A stretch of 64,000 bases of DNA from Myxococcales bacterium. Its GTDB lineage: Bacteria > Myxococcota > Polyangia > Nannocystales > Nannocystaceae. Both the position numbers and the translations under genes were made by a program. The stretch covers positions 248,001 through 312,000 of the forward strand of contig JAEUJW010000039.1 in assembly GCA_016793465.1 (NCBI GenBank). Direction: 5' to 3'. Positions 57,829-64,000 of this stretch are shown here, piece by piece; position 1 is the stretch's first letter; each line of letters begins with the position of its first letter. The notes under the pieces are model-generated. The model made no database searches, had not been told where the DNA came from, and saw only the letters and a list, made by a program, of their open reading frames with translations.

Positions 57829-59330
57829 GCGGGCGGATCGCCTGCGTCGACGTGCCGGAGCTGGCGCTGCAGGTCGTGCTGCGCCAGCACCCGGAGTGGC
57901 GGGGCGGGGCGGTCGCGGTGCTCGCGAAGGAGGGGCCGCAGGGCGAGGTCGTGGCCTGCAACGTGGCGGCGCGGCGGCGCGGCGTGGCGCTCGGCATGCG
58001 CCACGCGGCCGCGCTGGCGCTGGCGCCGGCGCTGCAGGCGGAGGTGGTCGCGGAGGACGCGCTGGCGGCGGTCGGCGAGGAGCTGCTGGGGCTGCTGCTG
58101 CGGCGGGCGCCGGCGGTCGAGCCGGGGGCGCCGGGGGTGTTCTGGCTCGATCCGGAGGGGCTGGTCAGGCTGTTCGGCGATCTGTCGCGCTGGGGACATG
58201 GCCTCCTGGACATGTTGAAAGAGACAGGCTTCCAGGCCAGCCTGGTGGTCGGGTTCCACCGCCACCGCGCGCACGCGCTGGCGCGGGTGCACCGCGGGGT
58301 GCTGGTGATCGCCGACGCGGGCGAGGAGGTCGCGCTGGCGAGTCGGGTGCCGCTGGCGCGGCTCGAGCTGGCGCCTGGCCTTTTGGCCAGCCTGGGGCAG
58401 CTCGGGATCCACCACCTCGGCGGGTTCTTGACGCTGCCGGCGGAGGAGCTGCCGGCGCGCTTCGGGGCGGCGGCGGCGGAGCTGCACGCGAGGTTCACGC
58501 GCGAGGCCGGGGCGCTGCGGCCGGTGATCCCGCCGGAGCCGGTGGTCGAGGCCTTCGAGGTCGACCCGCCGGACGACCACTGCGAGCGCCTGCTGTTCGC
58601 GGTGGTGCCGGCGGTCGGCAAGCTGCTCGCGCGCCTGGCGGCCGAGGGCGACGCGCTGGCGGCCCTGCAGGTGACGATGGAGCTGGACCACGCGCCGGCG
58701 CTGCACACGACGATCGAGCCGGCGGCGGCGCTCGGCGACGACGAGCGGGCGCGCGGGCAATTGACGGATCTGCTGCGGCTGCGGCTCGGGGGCCTCGAGC
58801 TGGCGGCGCCGGTGCTGCGGGTCGAGCTGACCGCGGTCGGCACGCGGGCGACCGGCGAGCAATTGGCGCTGCTGCGCGGCAGCGGGCGCGACCTGCACGC
58901 GGCGAGCGAGGCGATCGCCCGCGTGCGCGCGGCGTTCGGCGATCACGCGGTGACGCGGGCCCGCCTGCGGCCGGCGCACCTGCCGGAGGCGGGCTTCGTG
59001 TGGGAGCCGGTGACGGCGGCGTGCGGGCCGAAGGCGCCGGACATGCCGGCCAACGACGGGACGGGCGCGCCGCTGTGCCGGCGCATGCTGGCGCGGCCGC
59101 GGCCGCTGCCGGCGTGGACCGGCGCCGACGACGGGCGCTGGCTGGCGGGCACGGGGCTGGTGCGCGGGGCGGTGATCCGCATGACCGGACCGTATCGCGT
59201 GAGCGGCGGGTGGTGGGCCCGCACGGTCGAGCGCGACTATTTCTTCGCCGAGACCGACGCGGGGGACATCGCCTGGGTGTTCCACGACGGGCCGCGCCGG
59301 CGGTGGTTCCTGCACGCGCTGGTGGACTGA
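57825..59330 (+). CDS. imuB: ImuB, catalytically inactive Y-family polymerase homologue
   Basis: 501 residues from GTG 57825. Y-family layout is visible (IACVDVPELALQVVLRQHPE, ACNVAARRRGVALGMRHAAA, GLLASLGQLGIHHLGGFLTL) but the acidic D-x-D/S-D-E active-site residues of Pol IV are not present, as usual for ImuB. The C-terminus carries a conserved WWARTVERDYFFAETDAGD block. ImuB bridges the beta clamp, ImuA and DnaE2 during translesion synthesis. Ends 3 bases before dnaE2. Confidence 0.88.
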   Translation: MSGRIACVDVPELALQVVLRQHPEWRGGAVAVLAKEGPQGEVVACNVAARRRGVALGMRHAAALALAPALQAEVVAEDALAAVGEELLGLLLRRAPAVEPGAPGVFWLDPEGLVRLFGDLSRWGHGLLDMLKETGFQASLVVGFHRHRAHALARVHRGVLVIADAGEEVALASRVPLARLELAPGLLASLGQLGIHHLGGFLTLPAEELPARFGAAAAELHARFTREAGALRPVIPPEPVVEAFEVDPPDDHCERLLFAVVPAVGKLLARLAAEGDALAALQVTMELDHAPALHTTIEPAAALGDDERARGQLTDLLRLRLGGLELAAPVLRVELTAVGTRATGEQLALLRGSGRDLHAASEAIARVRAAFGDHAVTRARLRPAHLPEAGFVWEPVTAACGPKAPDMPANDGTGAPLCRRMLARPRPLPAWTGADDGRWLAGTGLVRGAVIRMTGPYRVSGGWWARTVERDYFFAETDAGDIAWVFHDGPRRRWFLHALVD

Positions 59331-59333
59331 CCC

Positions 59334-62300
59334 ATGGGACAGGTGCACACGCTGCCGGTGACGCGGGCGCCCGCGAGCTACGCGGCGCTGTGGGTCAAGA
59401 GCAACTTCTCGTTCCTCGAGGGGGCGTCGCACCCGGAGGAGCTGGTGGCCGCGGCCCACGCGCGCGGGCTGGCCGCGCTGGCGCTGACCGACCGCGACGG
59501 GGTCTACGGCAGCGTGCGCGCGCACGTGACGGCGGAGCCGCTGGGCCAGCGGCTGATCCACGGCGCGCAGATCAGCGTGGGCGAGCCCGACGAGCTGCTC
59601 GGGCTGGTGGACCTCGAGGGGCGGCCGGCGACCAGGACGAGCAAGAAGAAGGTCGCGCGCCGCGACTTCGGCGACCTGACCCCGGGGACAGGCGGTCCGC
59701 GGCCCGGCGAGGCGCCGCCGTCGGCGCGGCCGGTCGTGCTGCTGGCGAGCAGCCGGGCCGGCTACGCCAACCTGTGCCGGCTGATCTCGCGCGGGCGCCT
59801 GGCCTGTCCCAAGGGACACAGTCGGGTCCGCCTGCCCGAGCTCGCCGAGGCCGGCGACGACCTGATCGCGCTGTGCCCGGACCCCGACATGCTGCCGGCG
59901 CTGCGCGAGCCGTTCGCGGGCCGCTTGTACGCGCTGGTGGCCAGGCACCGCGCGGCGGTCGAGGTCGCGGCGGAGGCGAGGCTGCGGGCGGCGGCGGCGC
60001 GGCTGGCGGTGCCGGCGGTGGCCGCGGTCGAGGTGCTGTACCACGAGGCGTCGCGTCGGCCGCTGCAGGACGTCATCACGTGCATCCGCCTCGGGCGCAC
60101 GCTGGCGGGCGCGGGCACGGCGATCCGCGGCAACGCCGAGCACGCGCTGCCGAGCTTCGCGGCCATGCAGGCGCTGTTCGCCGACGACCTGCCGGCGCTG
60201 ACGCGCACGCTCGAGGTCGCCGAGCGCTGCCGCTTCAACTTGAAGGAGCTGCGCTACCGCTACCCCGCGGAGTCGGTGCCGGCGGGCTCGAACGAGAGCG
60301 ACTGGCTGCGCAAGCTGACGCTCGAGGGGGCCCGCGTGCGCTACGACGGCGAGGTGCCGCTGCACGTGCGGGCCCAGCTCGAGCGCGAGCTGGCGCTGAT
60401 CCACGAGCTCGACTACGGCGGCTATTTCTTGACGATGTGGGACATCGTGCAGTTCTGCCGGCGCACGGGGATCCTGTGCCAGGGCCGCGGCAGCGCCGCC
60501 AATTCGGCGGTGTGCTTCTGCCTGGGCATCACCGCGATCGACCCGGTGCGCATGGACCTGCTGTTCGAGCGCTTCATCAGCCGCGAGCGGGCCGAGCCGC
60601 CGGACATCGACCTCGACATCGAGCACGAGCGCCGCGAGGAGGTGATCCAGTACGTGTACCAGCGCTACGGCCGGCGCCGGGCGGCGATGGTGGCGATGCT
60701 GGCCCGCTACCGCCCGCGCTCGGCGGTCCGTGAGGTCGGCAAGGTGCTGGGGGTCGCGCAGTCGGCGATCGACCGGGTCGCGCGGCTGCACGGGCACTAC
60801 GCGACGGAGCTCGACGCGGGCATGATCGCGGAGGCCGAGGTCGACGCCAGCGAGCCGCTGAACGCGCACTGGCTGAAGCTGTCGAGCGAGCTGCTGAATT
60901 TTCCCAGGCACGTGGCGACCCACCCGGGCGGGTTCCTGCTGGGGCACGAGCCGATCGACGGGCTGGTGCCGATCGAGCCGGCGGCCATGGCCGGGCGGAC
61001 GATCGTGCAGTGGGACAAGCACGACGTCGAGGACCTCGGGCTGTTCAAAGTGGACCTGCTGGGGCTCGGGGCGCTGCACCACGTGCACCGCTGCTTCGAT
61101 CTGATCCGCGAGCACCACGGGCGCGCGCTGACGATGGCGACGGTGCCGGCCGAGGACCCGGCGACCTACGCGATGCTGTCGCGCGGCGACTCGATCGGGG
61201 TGTTCCAGGTCGAGAGCCGGGCGCAGATGGCGATGCTGCCGCGGCTGCGGCCGAGGACCTTCTATGACCTGGTGATCCAGGTGGCGATCGTGCGGCCGGG
61301 GCCGATCCAGGGCGACATGGTCCACCCGTTCTTGCGCCGGCGAAACGGCGAGGAGGCGGTGGTGATGCCGCACCCGAGCCTCGAGCGGGTGCTCGGCAAG
61401 ACGCTCGGAGTGCCGCTGTTTCAGGAGCAGGTCATGCGCCTGGCCATGCTGGCGGCCGACTACACGCCGGGCGAGGCCGATCAGCTGCGGCGCGACATGT
61501 CGTCGGGGTTCTACGCGTCGGGCAAGATCGAGCCGCACCACGCGCGGATCGTCGAGCGCATGAAGGCCAAGGGCATCGCCGCGGAGTTCGCGGAGCGGGT
61601 GTTCTCGCAGATCCGCGGGTTCGCCGAGTACGGGTTCCCGGAGAGCCACGCGGCCTCGTTCGCGCTGATCGCCTACGTGACCGCGTGGCTGCGCTGCCAC
61701 TACCCGGCGGCCTTCACGGCGGCGCTGCTGAACGCCCAGCCGATGGGGTTCTATCAGCCGGCGACCATCGTCGCCGAGGCGCAGCGGCGCGGGCTCGAGG
61801 TCCGGCCGATCGACGTGCAGCGCAGCGGGTGGGACTGCTCGCTCGAGCCGCGCGGCGAGCGGGAGCCGGCGGTGCGCATGGGCTTGAAATTCGTGCGCGG
61901 GCTCGGGGTGGCCGAGCGGGCGGCGCTGGCCGACGCGCCGGCGCCGTACGCCGACCTGGCGGAGTTCGTGCGGCGCACCCGGCTGTCGCGCACGGCCCTG
62001 CACGCGCTGGCCGAGGCGGGCGCGCTCGACGGCTTCGGCGTCGACCGGCGCACGGCGATCTGGCGGGTCCGCGGCCTGGCCGGCCGCAAGGACACGCTGA
62101 TCATGAAGATGCCGGAGGAGGTCGCGGCCGGGCAGCAGCCGCTGTTCGTGCCGCTGAGCGCGGGCGAGGCGGTGGCCTGGGACTACCGGCGCACGCAGCA
62201 CAGCGTGCAGGGCCACCCGATGACGGAGTGGAGGCCGACGCTGCGCGCGCTCGGCATGTGCGACTCGGCGGCGATCCGGAGACTGCGCGACGGCTCGCCG

Positions 62301-62552
62301 ACCGAGGCCGTCGGCGTGGTGACGTGCCGCCAGGCGCCGCAGACGGCCAACGGCGTGACGTTTTTGACGCTCGAGGACGAACGCGGGATGATCAACGTCA
62401 TCGTGTGGGCCAGCGTGCGCGCGCGGCACGAGACGCTGCTGCGCACGCTGGGAGTGCTGGGCATCAGCGGCAAGGTGCAGTCGGCCCACGGGGTCGTGCA
62501 CCTGGTGGCCGACGCGCTGTGGGACCCGCGCGAGGCGCTGCGGTCGGCGTAG
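59334..62552 (+). CDS. dnaE2: Error-prone DNA polymerase III alpha DnaE2
   Basis: 1072 residues. PHP domain at the N-terminus (VKSNFSFLEGASHPEELVAA, LALTDRDGVYG), polymerase core with GRGSAANSAVCF near 384, acidic PPDIDLDIEHERREEVI near 423 and FKVDLLGLGALH near 573, then HhH and OB parts (VVTCRQAPQTANGVTFLTLE). The E-H-E-R-R-E-E-V-I variant and the operon identify DnaE2 rather than DnaE1. It does translesion synthesis after DNA damage. The stop is 3 bases from the convergent GFA gene. Confidence 0.95.
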   Translation: MGQVHTLPVTRAPASYAALWVKSNFSFLEGASHPEELVAAAHARGLAALALTDRDGVYGSVRAHVTAEPLGQRLIHGAQISVGEPDELLGLVDLEGRPATRTSKKKVARRDFGDLTPGTGGPRPGEAPPSARPVVLLASSRAGYANLCRLISRGRLACPKGHSRVRLPELAEAGDDLIALCPDPDMLPALREPFAGRLYALVARHRAAVEVAAEARLRAAAARLAVPAVAAVEVLYHEASRRPLQDVITCIRLGRTLAGAGTAIRGNAEHALPSFAAMQALFADDLPALTRTLEVAERCRFNLKELRYRYPAESVPAGSNESDWLRKLTLEGARVRYDGEVPLHVRAQLERELALIHELDYGGYFLTMWDIVQFCRRTGILCQGRGSAANSAVCFCLGITAIDPVRMDLLFERFISRERAEPPDIDLDIEHERREEVIQYVYQRYGRRRAAMVAMLARYRPRSAVREVGKVLGVAQSAIDRVARLHGHYATELDAGMIAEAEVDASEPLNAHWLKLSSELLNFPRHVATHPGGFLLGHEPIDGLVPIEPAAMAGRTIVQWDKHDVEDLGLFKVDLLGLGALHHVHRCFDLIREHHGRALTMATVPAEDPATYAMLSRGDSIGVFQVESRAQMAMLPRLRPRTFYDLVIQVAIVRPGPIQGDMVHPFLRRRNGEEAVVMPHPSLERVLGKTLGVPLFQEQVMRLAMLAADYTPGEADQLRRDMSSGFYASGKIEPHHARIVERMKAKGIAAEFAERVFSQIRGFAEYGFPESHAASFALIAYVTAWLRCHYPAAFTAALLNAQPMGFYQPATIVAEAQRRGLEVRPIDVQRSGWDCSLEPRGEREPAVRMGLKFVRGLGVAERAALADAPAPYADLAEFVRRTRLSRTALHALAEAGALDGFGVDRRTAIWRVRGLAGRKDTLIMKMPEEVAAGQQPLFVPLSAGEAVAWDYRRTQHSVQGHPMTEWRPTLRALGMCDSAAIRRLRDGSPTEAVGVVTCRQAPQTANGVTFLTLEDERGMINVIVWASVRARHETLLRTLGVLGISGKVQSAHGVVHLVADALWDPREALRSA

Positions 62553-62555
62553 CCG

Positions 62556-62915
62556 TCACAGGCTCTTGCCGTCGAAGGGGGTGAGCTTCAGGCCGGCGAG
62601 GTCGATGTCGTCGAGGCAGCGCACGTTGAACACGACCATGTCGCCGCCGTCGGGGCCCTTGCCGTGCGAGAACGGTTTAATTCCGCAGTGGGTGCAGAAC
62701 TGGTGGTGGGCCCGCATCTTGTTGAAGAGGTACTCCTTCATGCTGTCCTGGCCGGACGTCTGCTTGAAGGCCGCGGCGGGGGTGAAGGCGGCGAGGAAGC
62801 CGGACTTGCTGCAGATGCTGCAGTTGCAGGAGATGACCGTGTCGAGGTTGGCCTGGACTTCGAAGCGGACGCGGCCGCAGTGGCAGCCGCCGGTGTAGGT
62901 CTGGGTTTCGCGCAT
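62556..62915 (-). CDS. GFA-family zinc protein
   Basis: 119 residues from ATG 62915; the frame is open upstream without good context. Zinc ligands of the GFA (Gfa/CENP-V) fold: GGCHCGRVRFEV, CNCSICSKSG and FCTHCGIKPF. Members include glutathione-dependent formaldehyde-activating enzyme, but many have other or unknown roles, so the substrate is not assigned. Cytoplasmic. Confidence 0.88.
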   Translation of the reverse strand: MRETQTYTGGCHCGRVRFEVQANLDTVISCNCSICSKSGFLAAFTPAAAFKQTSGQDSMKEYLFNKMRAHHQFCTHCGIKPFSHGKGPDGGDMVVFNVRCLDDIDLAGLKLTPFDGKSL

Positions 62916-62940
62916 GCGGCGACGTATACCGCAGGCCGCG

Positions 62941-63954
62941 TCACTGCGGGTCGGGCGGGGCGCAGGTCGAGACGCCCGCGCCGACGACGCGGATCGGGGC
63001 CTGGTCGACGATCGTCGAGAGGACCATGCCCTCGCCGTCGAGATCATAAAAATCGTACCTGGTGACCATGCTGTAGCCGGTCGGCGGGCTCGGCTCGGTG
63101 AAGAGGTAGAAGAACCCGCCCCAGTAGGCGAACGCGAACGCGTCGGGGCTCGGCAGGCTCGGCAGCGGCCAGGCGTCGAGCACGGCGCCGCTGTCCTTGT
63201 CGTACTGGGTGAGGATCGGCGGGGCGCTGCCCTCGAAGGCGAACAGGCGGCCGTCGCCGGTGCCGGCGAGCTCGCCCCAGCCGTAGTCGATCGCGGCGAT
63301 CTGCGAGAGCGCGAGGGTCTTCGGGTCGATCACGCCGAGCGCGCCCGAGCCGGGGCCGATCACGTCGGGGCCGATGCCGGAGTGGGCGTAGAGCTTGTCG
63401 CACGGGTCGGTGATGCTGTTGGCGACGAACGCCATGCCGAAGTTGGGGAACAGCGGGTCGTCGTTGACGAACCCGGGGTCGAGGCACTCGGCGTCGGGGT
63501 CCTTCAGGTCGACGGTGTAGATGTCGCCGCTGAAGTACTGCACCCACGCGCGGCCCTTGCGGCTGACGCCCATCGAGAACGTGTCGGTCATGCCGCCGCA
63601 CACCACGTCCTTGATGAAGTCGAACTCGAGGCTCTGGGGGTCGAACGACCAGATCGAGCCGTTGTCGCTGAGCAGGTAGATGTCCTCGTTGTCGGCGACG
63701 CAGGGGCACATCTCGTCGTCGGGCAGCATGTTGTCGGCGCCGGTCATCTCGATGCCGGTGGTCGCGGGCTCGGTGTAGCCGCCGTCGTGGCCGCCGTCGT
63801 GGCCGCCGTCGGTCGGTCGGCTCGCGCCGCCCGACCAGCTGGCGTCGGCGTCGCCCGAGCCGCCGTCGCCCGAGCCGTCGTCGCCGCCGCCGAAGCCGAA
63901 CAGGCCGCAACCGCCGAGGCTCATCATCCCCACCGCCAGACCGATGTGTCGCAT
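62941..63954 (-). CDS. Myxobacterial-type lipoprotein with beta-propeller-like domain
   Basis: 337 residues. Lipoprotein signal MRHIGLAVGMMSLGGC (Cys16), a Gly/Asp/Ser linker with a GGHDGGHDGG repeat, then strand-rich repeats resembling propeller blades (NEDIYLLSDNGSIWSFDPQS, SGDIYTVDLKDPDAECLDPG, LGVIDPKTLALSQIAAIDY, GRLFAFEGSAPPILTQYDKD). Four or more Cys suggest disulfides. Function unknown; surface-exposed outer-membrane lipoprotein is likely. The 46 bases after it to the window end are upstream sequence. Confidence 0.75.
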   Translation of the reverse strand: MRHIGLAVGMMSLGGCGLFGFGGGDDGSGDGGSGDADASWSGGASRPTDGGHDGGHDGGYTEPATTGIEMTGADNMLPDDEMCPCVADNEDIYLLSDNGSIWSFDPQSLEFDFIKDVVCGGMTDTFSMGVSRKGRAWVQYFSGDIYTVDLKDPDAECLDPGFVNDDPLFPNFGMAFVANSITDPCDKLYAHSGIGPDVIGPGSGALGVIDPKTLALSQIAAIDYGWGELAGTGDGRLFAFEGSAPPILTQYDKDSGAVLDAWPLPSLPSPDAFAFAYWGGFFYLFTEPSPPTGYSMVTRYDFYDLDGEGMVLSTIVDQAPIRVVGAGVSTCAPPDPQ

Positions 63955-64000
63955 CCTCGCAGGATACTCGAGAGCGAGGCGCGTGCCCGCCCGTGTCGCC

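Noticed and set aside
57723..62501. Minus-strand open frame of 1592 codons opposite imuA-imuB-dnaE2
   Set aside because: It is a GC-driven shadow: composition is Arg/His/Pro/Gln-rich with no domain, and the plus strand encodes unmistakable DnaE2 motifs.

Overview
The window is very GC-rich chromosomal DNA from a Gram-negative predatory-type bacterium, most probably a myxobacterium (Myxococcota, perhaps Nannocystales). The support is Cys-rich secreted von Willebrand factor A proteins, many lipoproteins with Ser/Gly/Asp-rich linkers, a lipoprotein with CGDG...ECDDGN (DUF4215-like) repeats, a Kazal-type lipoprotein and an ImuA-ImuB-DnaE2 mutagenesis cassette. The taxonomic call is inference from gene style, not from a marker gene.

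Layout. 1-7201 is host DNA: envelope genes (partial vWA protein, beta-barrel candidate, TPR membrane protein + BamB-like lipoprotein pair, repeat-rich exported protein, Kazal lipoprotein) and a tRNA-Thr(CGT). 7202-49027 is a 41.8-kb prophage inserted in that tRNA gene; a 44-bp identical core (7158-7201 and 48984-49027) starts in the anticodon loop and runs past the tRNA 3' end. 49028-64000 is host DNA again: a signal-peptidase-like protein lacking both catalytic residues, thiamine genes (tenI/thiE-like, thiG, thiS), a Crp/Fnr regulator, alanine racemase, a redoxin lipoprotein, a PLD-like protein, a CDF transporter, imuA-imuB-dnaE2, a GFA-family protein and a lipoprotein.

The prophage is a mosaic. 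Left end (7.4-20.9 kb): tyrosine integrase, YqaJ exonuclease + RecT annealing protein, a Fis-type HTH protein, RusA resolvase, ASCH protein, three orphan DNA methyltransferases, an HD hydrolase, and an initiator-like gene carrying seven 14-bp iterons followed by an AT-rich stretch, laid out like the lambda O/ori. Centre (21.2-43.4 kb): a nearly complete Mu-type myovirus virion module in Mu order (terminase, gp29 portal, gpF, protease/scaffold, cement/fibre, gpT, gp36, gpG, gp37, gp38, sheath L, tube M, a tail chaperone with a T-TTT-TTG slippery site, tape measure, N, P, gp45-gp48, fibres). No MuA/MuB transposase is present, so this is a Mu-like capsid and tail on an integrase-type temperate chassis. 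A host-style lipoprotein gene in reverse orientation interrupts the tail genes between gp47 and the fibre genes.

Right end (43.4-49.0 kb): small lipoproteins and membrane proteins (probable lysis cassette), a TIM-barrel-like endolysin candidate, an Xre repressor, an AT-rich divergent control region with palindromes, and several unknown rightward genes that stop at attR. In the circular phage genome these rightward genes would run across attP into int and the recombination/replication genes; in the prophage that connection is broken.

The most unusual signal is a 15-bp repeat, GAAATATCGCGGCTG, found three times, each 35-36 bases before the start codon of a virion gene that lacks a visible Shine-Dalgarno sequence (portal, protease/scaffold, first fibre gene). 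It is a good candidate for a previously undescribed late-gene control element.
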